DNA from: Flavobacteriaceae bacterium CG2_30_34_30
GTDB lineage: Bacteria; Bacteroidota; Bacteroidia; Flavobacteriales; Flavobacteriaceae
DNA length: 39,129 nt
Direction: 5' to 3'
Assembly (NCBI GenBank): GCA_001873105.1
Contig: MNYN01000008.1
Coordinates: 1-39,129 of the forward strand
Both the position numbers and the translations under genes were made by a program. The notes under the pieces were generated by a model. It saw only the letters and a program-made list of their open reading frames with translations, did not search any database and was not told the DNA's origin. Shown piece by piece: positions 7,350 through 15,632 of this stretch. Within the stretch, counting starts at the first letter, position 1; each line of letters starts with the position of its first letter.

Positions 7350-8549
7350 ATGAAATTCAAACCTGCAAACAACATTCAAGACTTGCAATACTTTGGCGAG
7401 TTTGGAGGCGTAAATCCTTCTATTTCTGATTCTTCTACCTATACCTTTCTTTCGGCAAAAACCATGTTTGATACCTTTGAAGGTAATGCAGATGGTTGTT
7501 ATTTATATTCCCGTCACTCCTCTCCTTCCAATTTGTATTTAGGAAAAGCACTTGCCGCTATGGAAGGCACCGAAACGGCAAACGTAACTGCAACCGGTAT
7601 GGGCGCTATCACACCTGTTATTATGCAATTGTGCGGTGCCGGTGACCATGTAGTATCCAGCAGAACGATTTATGGTGGCACCTATGCTTTTTTAAAGAAT
7701 TTTGCACCGCGTTTTCAGGTGAAAACTACCTTTGTAAATATCACCAACCTAGATAAAGTAGAAGCCGCCATCACACCTAATACAAAACTGATTTATTGCG
7801 AAAGTGTTAGTAACCCATTACTGGAAGTGGCAGATATTGTAGGACTTTCAAAAATTGCAAAAAAACACCATTTGCAATTAGTGGTAGATAATACCTTTTC
7901 CCCACTTTCTGTTTCTCCTGCTAAATTAGGTGCGGATATCGTAATTCACAGTTTAACCAAATTCATTAACGGAAGTAGCGACACTATGGGAGGTGTGGTT
8001 TGTGGCTCGCAAGAACTCATCGATTCTTTACGAAGTGTAAATGACGGAGCTAGTATGTTGTTGGGTGCTTCATTAGACAGTTTGCGCGCTGCATCCATAT
8101 TAAAAAATATGCGCACATTGCATATTCGAATGAAACAACACAGCCACAACGCCATGTATTTAGCCGAACGTTTTGAAAAAGACGGATTAAAACCAGTATA
8201 TCCAGGATTGGCATCACACCCTAGTCACTCTTTATTTACTAAGATGATGAACGAAGAATATGGCTATGGCGGTATGTTGACACTTGATGCAGGATCAAAA
8301 GAAAAGGCCAATGAACTGATGGAAGTAATGCAAAAAGGAAATATTGGCTACTTAGCCGTTAGCCTTGGTTTTTATAAAACCCTATTCAGTGCCCCGGGAA
8401 GCTCTACTTCCTCTGAAATACCGGAAGAAGAAAAAGCAGCAATGGGGCTTACCGATGGTTTAATACGATTTTCAATTGGACTAGATAATGATATTGAGAG
8501 AACCTATCAGGAGATGAAAAAATGCATGAAAAGTGTAGGCGTTCTTTAA
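7350..8549 (+). CDS. Cys/Met metabolism PLP enzyme, methionine gamma-lyase-like
   Basis: A 399-residue fold-type I PLP enzyme of the gamma-lyase/gamma-synthase family. Seen are YSRHSSPSN with the phosphate-binding Tyr/Arg (~53-61), ATGMGAI (~81-87), RTIYGGTYAFL with the ring-stacking Tyr108, VVDNTF with Asp180, and HSLTKFINGSSD with the PLP lysine Lys204. SAPGSSTSSE and LIRFSIGLD near the end bind the substrate carboxylate. A divergent Lrp gene favours degradation of methionine to methanethiol, ammonia and 2-oxobutyrate. However, the Cys that follows Tyr-Gly in typical methionine gamma-lyases is Gly110 here, as in cystathionine or O-acetylhomoserine enzymes, so the exact reaction is uncertain. 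Confidence 0.85.
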   Translation: MKFKPANNIQDLQYFGEFGGVNPSISDSSTYTFLSAKTMFDTFEGNADGCYLYSRHSSPSNLYLGKALAAMEGTETANVTATGMGAITPVIMQLCGAGDHVVSSRTIYGGTYAFLKNFAPRFQVKTTFVNITNLDKVEAAITPNTKLIYCESVSNPLLEVADIVGLSKIAKKHHLQLVVDNTFSPLSVSPAKLGADIVIHSLTKFINGSSDTMGGVVCGSQELIDSLRSVNDGASMLLGASLDSLRAASILKNMRTLHIRMKQHSHNAMYLAERFEKDGLKPVYPGLASHPSHSLFTKMMNEEYGYGGMLTLDAGSKEKANELMEVMQKGNIGYLAVSLGFYKTLFSAPGSSTSSEIPEEEKAAMGLTDGLIRFSIGLDNDIERTYQEMKKCMKSVGVL

Positions 8550-8568
8550 TCTTCAAAACGTCACTAAT

Positions 8569-8595
8569 AAAAGCCGTTTAACACGGCTTTTTTTA
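8569..8595 (+). terminator. Rho-independent terminator after the PLP lyase
   Basis: A 9-bp stem AAAAGCCGT / ACGGCTTTT with loop TTAAC runs straight into a T-run, 19 bp after the stop codon. It separates the lyase from the transporter gene, at least partly. Confidence 0.88.
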
Positions 8596-8649
8596 TTTGC
8601 ATAGTTTACAACATTATTGTAACATTACATTTCATAAAAAGAAAGCCTT

Positions 8650-10131
8650 ATGAATGACAATATTCCTGTAGAAGCAAATAAACGTGTCCATAAAAATAAA
8701 GAATTAAATATTTGGGAAGCTTTAATACCGGTAGTTGCACTAATTGGCATGCTATTTTACAATGTATTTTATGCTTTTGGCGATGATGCTTTAAGCGGAA
8801 GCAACCAATTTATCTTATTAATGGGAGGTGCAGTAGCTGCTATTGTTGGTTTTTTTAACAAAGTGAGCTATGAAAGCATGATTGAGGAAGTGGCTAACAA
8901 TGTAAAATCAACTACAGGTGCTATATTAATTCTTTTGATGGTAGGTGCTTTGGCTGGGACCTGGATGGTAAGCGGCATTATTCCCACCATGATTTATTAT
9001 GGTTTACAAATTCTAAACCCAACCATATTTTTAGCTTCTTGTGTTGTTATTTGTTCCATTATTTCCATTGCTACCGGAAGCAGTTGGACTACCTCTGCCA
9101 CTGTAGGTATCGCATTAATAGGCATAGCCAGTGCGTTGGATATTTCTTTAGGAATGGCAGCAGGAGCCATACTATCGGGTGCTTATTTTGGCGACAAACT
9201 TTCTCCGCTAAGTGATACCACAAATTTAGCTTCCGCCATGGCAGGAACAGATTTGTTTACCCACATAAAATATATGACTATTACTACTATTCCTAGTATT
9301 GTTATTACCATCCTAGCTTTTATACTCATCGGTTTAAATTTAGACACAAAGGGAGCTATTGACACAGGAGCGATGTTACAATCTATTGAAAGTTCGTTTA
9401 CCGTAAGTGGATGGTTGTTTGTAGTACCGGCTTTGGTTATCCTCCTTATTGTTAAAAAAGTATCTCCCTTAATTGCATTGCTTTTAGGAACGCTTCTTGG
9501 CGGGGTAGCTGCTCTTATTTTTCAACCAGATATTATTGCTACAATAGGTGGATCTGATACCCTTACTTTTGAAAGTGGCTACAAAGGTGTTATGAATGCC
9601 ATTACGGTTGATACCGCAGTTGCAACAGAAAATAAAACTTTGGCCGATTTGTTTTCGGCGGGAGGCATGAGTGGCATGCTTGGCACTATTTGGTTAATTA
9701 TTTGTGCGATGGTCTTTGGCGGTATTATGGATGCTATTGGTGCTTTAGCTGTTATTACAAAAGCTTTGCTGAAATTATTTCATACTACCTTTGGACTCTT
9801 TGCAAGTACCGTTGCAAGTTGTTTAGCTTTAAACGTTACAGCATCCGATCAATATTTAGCAATTGTAGTTCCCGGTAAAATGTTTGCCAAAGCCTATAAA
9901 GAAAAAGGTCTTGCTCCAGAAAATTTAAGCAGAACACTAGAAGATTCGGGAACGGTAACTTCGGTTTTAGTGCCTTGGAATACTTGTGGTGCCTACCAAA
10001 GTGGCGTACTTGGCGTTAACGTAGGCGATTATTTTGTTTATGCTATTTTCAATTGGTTAAGTCCGTTTATGACCTTACTATTTGCTGCCTTTAGCATCAA
10101 AATTAAAATGTTGAAATCAAAAACAACATAA
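8650..10131 (+). CDS. NhaC-family transporter (Na+/H+ antiporter family; possible methionine carrier)
   Basis: A 493-residue inner-membrane protein with about 11-12 hydrophobic segments. The family signature is clear: ATGSSWTTSATVGIALIGIA, then GAYFGDKLSPLSDTTNLA (~178-195), and a late repeat ALNVTASDQYLAIVVPGKMF...EDSGTVTSVLVPWNTCGAYQ. NhaC members exchange Na+ for H+, but the family also includes MetT-type methionine transporters identified by regulon analysis. Its place right after a methionine-lyase-like gene makes uptake of the lyase substrate a fair alternative. A terminator lies between the two genes. Transport substrate is not decided by the sequence. Confidence 0.88.
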   Translation: MNDNIPVEANKRVHKNKELNIWEALIPVVALIGMLFYNVFYAFGDDALSGSNQFILLMGGAVAAIVGFFNKVSYESMIEEVANNVKSTTGAILILLMVGALAGTWMVSGIIPTMIYYGLQILNPTIFLASCVVICSIISIATGSSWTTSATVGIALIGIASALDISLGMAAGAILSGAYFGDKLSPLSDTTNLASAMAGTDLFTHIKYMTITTIPSIVITILAFILIGLNLDTKGAIDTGAMLQSIESSFTVSGWLFVVPALVILLIVKKVSPLIALLLGTLLGGVAALIFQPDIIATIGGSDTLTFESGYKGVMNAITVDTAVATENKTLADLFSAGGMSGMLGTIWLIICAMVFGGIMDAIGALAVITKALLKLFHTTFGLFASTVASCLALNVTASDQYLAIVVPGKMFAKAYKEKGLAPENLSRTLEDSGTVTSVLVPWNTCGAYQSGVLGVNVGDYFVYAIFNWLSPFMTLLFAAFSIKIKMLKSKTT

Positions 10132-10161
10132 AAACCACCTCTATTTTACTGAAAATTAAAC

Positions 10162-10188
10162 GATAGTGTTTGTGTAAAATTCACTATC
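10162..10188. promoter_or_regulatory. Inverted repeat upstream of the peroxiredoxin gene
   Basis: GATAGTG (10162-10168) and CACTATC (10182-10188) form a 7-bp inverted repeat with a 13-bp spacer, about 65 bp upstream of the -7 element of the peroxiredoxin gene and 31 bp after the transporter stop. It could be a weak terminator for the transporter or an operator for the peroxide genes; I cannot decide. Confidence 0.4.
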
Positions 10189-10252
10189 ACTAAACTCTAT
10201 TTTTTAATAAGATTTTAGTATAAGATATTATGCTGAAAAGTATCTTTCAGCG

Positions 10253-10260
10253 TACCTTTG
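10253..10260 (+). promoter_or_regulatory. Bacteroidota -7 element for the peroxiredoxin operon
   Basis: TACCTTTG matches TAnnTTTG, 36 bp before ATG 10296, followed by GCA-type start DNA as in other strong promoters of the phylum. No clear -33 element. Confidence 0.5.
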
Positions 10261-10295
10261 CAGCACGTAAAAACAAATCTAAAAAACAATAAATT

Positions 10296-10931
<636 letters not shown>

Positions 10932-10933
10932 TT

Positions 10934-11248
10934 ATGGCAATAGAAATTCAAGAAGATAATTTACAACAATTAGTAACCGAAAAACAGAACGTCATCGTTC
11001 TGTTTTCCGCCGGATGGTGTGGCAATTGCAGATTAATGAAACCTAAGTTTAATAAATTTGCACAAGAAACAGAAGATTTTACTTTTCTGATAGTTAATGC
11101 CGAAAAATTTCCGGAGAGCAGAAAAATGGCAAAAGTAGATAACCTGCCAACATTTGCAACTTTTAAAAATGGGACTTTTGTAAACCAAGTGCAAACAAAC
11201 AAAACAGACGTTTTAAAAATACTGATCGATGAAGTTACCTGTAATTAG
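10934..11248 (+). CDS. Thioredoxin family protein
   Basis: A 104-residue single thioredoxin domain with active site WCGNC (Cys29, Cys32) in VIVLFSAGWCGNCRLMKPKF and the cis-Pro in VDNLPTFATFKNG. The CGNC active site differs from the usual CGPC, which should make it more oxidising than classical thioredoxin. It starts 2 bp after the peroxiredoxin stop and overlaps the next gene by 20 bp, so it is translationally coupled and is the likely electron donor of that peroxiredoxin. Confidence 0.92.
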   Translation: MAIEIQEDNLQQLVTEKQNVIVLFSAGWCGNCRLMKPKFNKFAQETEDFTFLIVNAEKFPESRKMAKVDNLPTFATFKNGTFVNQVQTNKTDVLKILIDEVTCN

Positions 11249-11477
11249 ACATTTACAAAAAAACAATACTCCACAACAATTACAGCACTGTATTGAGGTT
11301 TTAGAATCGTTTAGTGAGTACAACAGGATTACTGATAACGAATTAGATATTATAGGTGAATTAATTACTAATCTTTGTGGTGCCACAGAAGTCAACGAGA
11401 TGATAAAAAATGGAACTCCTGAACTAGAAGCCATAAATATGTTTGCAAAAAAAGTGCTTGGTTCTATTGACAAATAA
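11229..11477 (+). CDS. Small conserved protein of the peroxiredoxin operon (DUF6952-like)
   Basis: An 82-residue acidic, all-helical protein (MKLPVIRHLQ... ITDNELDIIGELITNLCGATEVNEMIKNGTPELEAINMFAKKVLGSIDK). I recall similar proteins in the same place after peroxiredoxin-thioredoxin pairs in Flavobacteriia, listed as DUF6952, but this cannot be verified here. One Cys (Cys50) is in the centre. Start overlap with the thioredoxin gene indicates co-translation. A role as adaptor or regulator in peroxide reduction is only a guess from context. Confidence 0.75.
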   Translation: MKLPVIRHLQKNNTPQQLQHCIEVLESFSEYNRITDNELDIIGELITNLCGATEVNEMIKNGTPELEAINMFAKKVLGSIDK

Positions 11478-11494
11478 TACTATTTAACACCAAA

Positions 11495-11535
11495 ATAAGC
11501 CTCTTCTGATTCTTCAAAAGGGGCTTTTGTTTTAA
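11495..11535 (+). terminator. Terminator after the peroxiredoxin operon
   Basis: AAGCCTCTT pairs with AAGGGGCTT (one G-U pair) and is followed by TTTGTTTTAA, 18 bp after the stop of the small conserved gene. Confidence 0.75.
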
Positions 11536-11599
11536 TACAAATTTACGAGTTAAATAAAAGCAATTACTTACTTTTATACCACAAATTAATACGTACATT

Positions 11600-12097
11600 A
11601 TGGCAACTATAACCCTGGGAGGAACTCCCGCAAAAACCAATGGCGAATTACCAAGAGTAGGCCAAAAAGCTCCCGATTTTACATTAATAAAAACCGATTT
11701 AACAACTGCTACATTAGCCAATTATAAAGGAAGAAAAGTTGTTTTAAATATATTTCCGAGTGTGGAGACAAGTGTTTGCGCTGCTTCCGTTAGGCAATTT
11801 AATGAAAAGGCTTCAAAATTAGCAAATACCAGTGTATTATGTATTTCTAGAGACTTGCCATTTACGCAAGCACGATTTTGCGCAGCGGAAGGATTAACCA
11901 ATGTGGAATGCCTATCAGATTTTAAAGATGGCTCTTTTGGCAAGAAATATGGCATTTATATTGAAAGTGGCAACTTTTCTTATTTAAACGCAAGAGCAGT
12001 AGTTGTTTTGAATGAAAATGGAAAAGTTGTTTATAATGAACTTGTGCCTGAAATAGGCAAAGAACCAAATTATGAAGCCGCCATACATAATTTATAG
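11600..12097 (+). CDS. tpx: Thiol peroxidase (atypical 2-Cys peroxiredoxin)
   Basis: A 165-residue Tpx with the family signature NIFPSVETSVCAASVRQFNEKA: peroxidatic Cys60 plus the conserved Thr and Arg, and resolving Cys94 in ARFCAAEGL. Tpx forms an intramolecular disulfide and prefers lipid hydroperoxides, with thioredoxin as donor. An extra Cys lies at VECLSDF (~104). It follows the peroxiredoxin-thioredoxin operon after a terminator and stops 0 bp before the DgkA-like gene. Confidence 0.94.
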   Translation: MATITLGGTPAKTNGELPRVGQKAPDFTLIKTDLTTATLANYKGRKVVLNIFPSVETSVCAASVRQFNEKASKLANTSVLCISRDLPFTQARFCAAEGLTNVECLSDFKDGSFGKKYGIYIESGNFSYLNARAVVVLNENGKVVYNELVPEIGKEPNYEAAIHNL

Positions 12098-12469
12098 ATG
12101 CAAAAGAATTTTTTCGTAAATCGAATAGTTGCATTTAAGTATGCTATCAGAGGTGCTTGGTTACTGCTTAAAAAAGAAGCGAGTATTCAAGTCCATTTTG
12201 CTATAGCAATACTCATTACTTTAGCTGGATTATATTTTGCCATTACTCCAACAGAATGGATGTTGCAATGTTTAGCAATTGGTCTGGTTTTGAGCATAGA
12301 AGGAGTAAATACCGCAATTGAGGAAATTGCAAATTTTGTACATCCCAAATTCCACAACAAAATTGGTTTTATAAAGGATATAGCAGCAGGGGCTGTATTT
12401 TTTGCTGCATTCATCGCTTTAATCATTGGGGTTCTAATTTACACTCCTTATCTTTATCAACTATTTTAA
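12098..12469 (+). CDS. dgkA: Diacylglycerol/undecaprenol kinase family protein
   Basis: A 123-residue integral membrane protein with three membrane helices. Family motifs are present: amphipathic N-terminus with FKYAIRGAW, the catalytic region SIEGVNTAIEEIAN (ExxNTAIE), and KDIAAGAVFFAAF. These small kinases phosphorylate diacylglycerol or undecaprenol from ATP and recycle lipid carriers for envelope synthesis. It begins on the base after the tpx stop, so the two are one transcript. The substrate type (diacylglycerol or undecaprenol) is not settled. Confidence 0.92.
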   Translation: MQKNFFVNRIVAFKYAIRGAWLLLKKEASIQVHFAIAILITLAGLYFAITPTEWMLQCLAIGLVLSIEGVNTAIEEIANFVHPKFHNKIGFIKDIAAGAVFFAAFIALIIGVLIYTPYLYQLF

Positions 12470-12588
12470 CACCAATACTTTACCTTAAAATTTATTTATA
12501 AACACACCTTCAAATCTTTTTGATTATACCATTTTTCAAATACCATTATTTACATACTTTTTTATAACTTTTTACCGTTTACAATTTG

Positions 12589-12596
12589 TACTTTTG
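12589..12596 (+). promoter_or_regulatory. Bacteroidota -7 element for ftsK
   Basis: TACTTTTG fits TAnnTTTG, 21 bp before ATG 12617, so the leader would be very short. It is the likely start of the ftsK-lolA-lptG transcript. Confidence 0.5.
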
Positions 12597-12616
12597 TCAC
12601 AATACAACCAAAACCT

Positions 12617-14971
12617 ATGGCGGAAAAGAAAACCAAGCAACCCAACGCAAAAAAAAATAATCCACCCAAATTACAAATAAGAAAACAACATCTCATTGTT
12701 TTGGGTATTTTTTTAGCTTTGTTAGGTATCGCTTTAACTATTGCGTTTGTATCTCACTTTTTTAACTGGCAAGCAGACCAAAGTACTCTTTCTGAATTTG
12801 GAAATCGGGAGGAACATGCCCAAAATCTATTAAACAAATTTGGCGCTGTAGTGGGCAACTTTTTTATTAATGAAGGTTTTGGTGTTGCTGCTTTTATTTT
12901 AAGCACATTAATTACCATTACAGGTATTTATTTATTTTTTAGCTTTTCATTAAAACCATTACAAAAACATTGGTTTTGGGGCATTTTAATTATGCTCTGG
13001 GTTTCCGTGTTTTTAGGGTTTTTTGCGTACATAAATCCTTTGCTCGGAGGTGTTATTGGCTATGAAACAAACCAATACCTCCAGGATTATCTTGGTTTTG
13101 TAGGTACAGTCATTCTCCTTTCGTTTTTATTCATTGCCTACTTGGTTTTAAAATTAGGTTTCACCCCAGAAAATGGCATCACTTATTTTAAAAACAAGCG
13201 TCAGGAAATAAAAGAAGAATTTGATTCTGTAAAAACAGATTCTAATAAAGAACAAATAGTAGCAGAACCATTAATTAAAGATAAAACAACCTACAATGAA
13301 AAGCAATCCACCCCTACTACCCTTGAAATTAATGAAGAAAAACGTGAACCTATTATTATAAAATCGGAAAATGAATCTGATGTTTCTTTGGAAGTAGAAC
13401 AAATAGCCGATGAAGAAGAAGTAGACGTTTTAAGCAACCGATTGGTAAAAGATTTTGGTGAGTTCGACCCAAAATTAGAACTAAGTAATTATAAATTTCC
13501 TACACTAGACCTATTAAAAGAATACAATACCGGCGGTGGCATTACCATAGACCAAGAAGAGCTTGAAGGCAATAAAAATACCATCGTTGAAACATTAAGA
13601 AATTATAAAATAGAAATTGATCAAATAAAAGCAACCGTTGGCCCTACCGTCACGCTTTATGAAATCATTCCGGAAGCCGGTATTCGTATTTCGAAAATAA
13701 AAAATCTGGAAGACGATATCGCACTATCTCTTTCTGCTTTGGGAATACGTATTATAGCTCCTATTCCGGGAAAAGGAACTATCGGAATTGAAGTACCAAA
13801 CAAAAACCCAAAAATGGTTTCTATGCGTTCTGTAATTGCTTCACCAAAATTTCAAAATGCCGAAATGGAATTACCTTTAGCGCTAGGAAAAACCATATCA
13901 AATGAAACCTTTGTAGTCGATTTAGCTAAAATGCCTCATCTTTTAATGGCGGGTGCCACAGGTCAAGGAAAATCGGTAGGATTAAATGCCATCCTCACTT
14001 CCTTACTTTACAAAAAGCACCCTGCCGAAGTAAAATTTGTTTTGGTGGATCCTAAAAAAGTAGAACTTACTTTATTCAATAAAATTGAACGACATTATTT
14101 AGCAAAACTACCGGATAGCGCAGATGCCATCATCACAGACAATAGCAAAGTAATCAATACCCTTAACTCCCTCTGTATCGAGATGGACAGCCGTTATGAT
14201 TTGCTAAAGGATGCCATGGTAAGAAACATAGCAGAATACAATACCAAGTTTAAAGCACGAAAATTAAACCCCAATGACGGGCACAAATTTTTACCCTACA
14301 TTGTTTTAGTGGTCGATGAATTTGCCGATTTGATAATGACCGCCGGAAAAGAAGTAGAAACACCCATTGCACGATTAGCACAACTGGCACGAGCCATAGG
14401 AATACATTTAATAATAGCAACCCAACGACCATCGGTAAATGTAATTACCGGAATTATAAAAGCAAATTTTCCTGCTAGAATAGCGTTCAGAGTAACCTCA
14501 AAAATAGATTCACGCACCATTTTAGACAGTTCAGGTGCTGACCAATTGATAGGTCGCGGAGATATGTTGTTCACCCAAGGAAACGACCTTACACGATTGC
14601 AATGTGCATTTATTGACACGCCAGAGGTGGAACAACTTACCAACTACATTGGTTCACAACGCGCCTATCCAGATGCTTATTTGCTCCCCGAATATTCCAG
14701 TGAAGAGGGTGGCACACATCTTGATATGAACATAGACGAAAGAGACCCGATGTTTCGAGAAGCTGCAGAAGTTCTCGTAATAGCCCAACAAGGGTCGGCT
14801 TCACTTTTACAACGAAAATTAAAATTAGGCTATAATCGCGCCGGAAGAATTATCGATCAAATGGAAGCTGCAGGAATTGTAGGTCCTTTTGAAGGAAGTA
14901 AAGCACGACAAGTTTTAGTTTCCAGTATAGAACAACTCAATCAATTATTAAACAACCAGTCGGAATCTTAA
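12617..14971 (+). CDS. ftsK: DNA translocase FtsK
   Basis: A 784-residue septal DNA pump that moves the chromosome termini to XerCD/dif at division. There is a basic N-terminus, then four membrane helices (~25-180), a fairly short acidic linker (~190-290), the alpha/beta motor with Walker A GATGQGKSVGLN (~445-456) and Walker B IVLVVDEFADL (~562-572), and the DNA-reading gamma winged helix QQGSASLLQRKLKLGYNRAGRIIDQMEAAGIVGP (~715-750). It lies 11 bp upstream of the lolA-like gene, an arrangement seen in Bacteroidota. Confidence 0.96.
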   Translation: MAEKKTKQPNAKKNNPPKLQIRKQHLIVLGIFLALLGIALTIAFVSHFFNWQADQSTLSEFGNREEHAQNLLNKFGAVVGNFFINEGFGVAAFILSTLITITGIYLFFSFSLKPLQKHWFWGILIMLWVSVFLGFFAYINPLLGGVIGYETNQYLQDYLGFVGTVILLSFLFIAYLVLKLGFTPENGITYFKNKRQEIKEEFDSVKTDSNKEQIVAEPLIKDKTTYNEKQSTPTTLEINEEKREPIIIKSENESDVSLEVEQIADEEEVDVLSNRLVKDFGEFDPKLELSNYKFPTLDLLKEYNTGGGITIDQEELEGNKNTIVETLRNYKIEIDQIKATVGPTVTLYEIIPEAGIRISKIKNLEDDIALSLSALGIRIIAPIPGKGTIGIEVPNKNPKMVSMRSVIASPKFQNAEMELPLALGKTISNETFVVDLAKMPHLLMAGATGQGKSVGLNAILTSLLYKKHPAEVKFVLVDPKKVELTLFNKIERHYLAKLPDSADAIITDNSKVINTLNSLCIEMDSRYDLLKDAMVRNIAEYNTKFKARKLNPNDGHKFLPYIVLVVDEFADLIMTAGKEVETPIARLAQLARAIGIHLIIATQRPSVNVITGIIKANFPARIAFRVTSKIDSRTILDSSGADQLIGRGDMLFTQGNDLTRLQCAFIDTPEVEQLTNYIGSQRAYPDAYLLPEYSSEEGGTHLDMNIDERDPMFREAAEVLVIAQQGSASLLQRKLKLGYNRAGRIIDQMEAAGIVGPFEGSKARQVLVSSIEQLNQLLNNQSES

Positions 14972-14981
14972 AATACATAAA

Positions 14982-15626
14982 ATGAAAAAGTTATTTTTAA
15001 TACTACTTACACTTACAATCACATGCACAACCTTTGCACAAGATGCTGCAAAAGCAAAAAAACTTTTGAATGAGGTTTCTGAAAAAGTAAAAAGTTACGA
15101 TAATATTTTTATTGACTTTAAATATGCCTTGATAAATAAAAAAGAGAATGTAAACCAGGATACCCGAGGCGACGTTACTTTAAAAGGAAACCTATATTCC
15201 TTAAACCTAATGGGAACTACGAGAATTTTTGATGGCAAAAAAATATACACGATTGTACCCGAAGATGAAGAAGTAACTATTTCAAAACATTCTGCTGAAG
15301 ATGACGGTGATATCACACCATCAAAAATGCTTACTTTTTATGAAAAAGGATACACTTACAAATGGGATATTATCCAAGATGTAAAAGGAAGAAAAATTCA
15401 ATACATTCAACTAAAACCTATAGATAGCAAAGCCGAAATAAAAGATATCTTATTGGGTATTGATACTCAAACCAAACATATTTATAAATTAATTCAAAGA
15501 CAGGCTAATGACACAGAAATAACAATTACCATAAATTCTATGAAAACTAATCAACCACTTCCTGCTTCTTTATTTACATTTGATGCATCAAAATATAAAA
15601 CCTATTATATTAATACTCTGGACTAA
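14982..15626 (+). CDS. LolA-like outer-membrane lipoprotein carrier
   Basis: A 214-residue periplasmic protein. Residues 1-20 form a signal peptide (MKKLFLILLTLTITCTTFAQ). The rest fits the LolA beta-half-barrel: VSEKVKSYDNIFIDFKYAL, GDVTLKGNLYSLNLMGTTRIFDGKKIYTIVPEDEEVTI, then IQYIQLKP and PLPASLFTFDASKYK. LolA ferries lipoproteins from LolCDE to the outer membrane. Bacteroidota lack a clear LolB, and this family is diverse there. Position between ftsK and an lptG-like gene supports an envelope role. Confidence 0.85.
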   Translation: MKKLFLILLTLTITCTTFAQDAAKAKKLLNEVSEKVKSYDNIFIDFKYALINKKENVNQDTRGDVTLKGNLYSLNLMGTTRIFDGKKIYTIVPEDEEVTISKHSAEDDGDITPSKMLTFYEKGYTYKWDIIQDVKGRKIQYIQLKPIDSKAEIKDILLGIDTQTKHIYKLIQRQANDTEITITINSMKTNQPLPASLFTFDASKYKTYYINTLD

Positions 15627-15632
15627 TCACTT

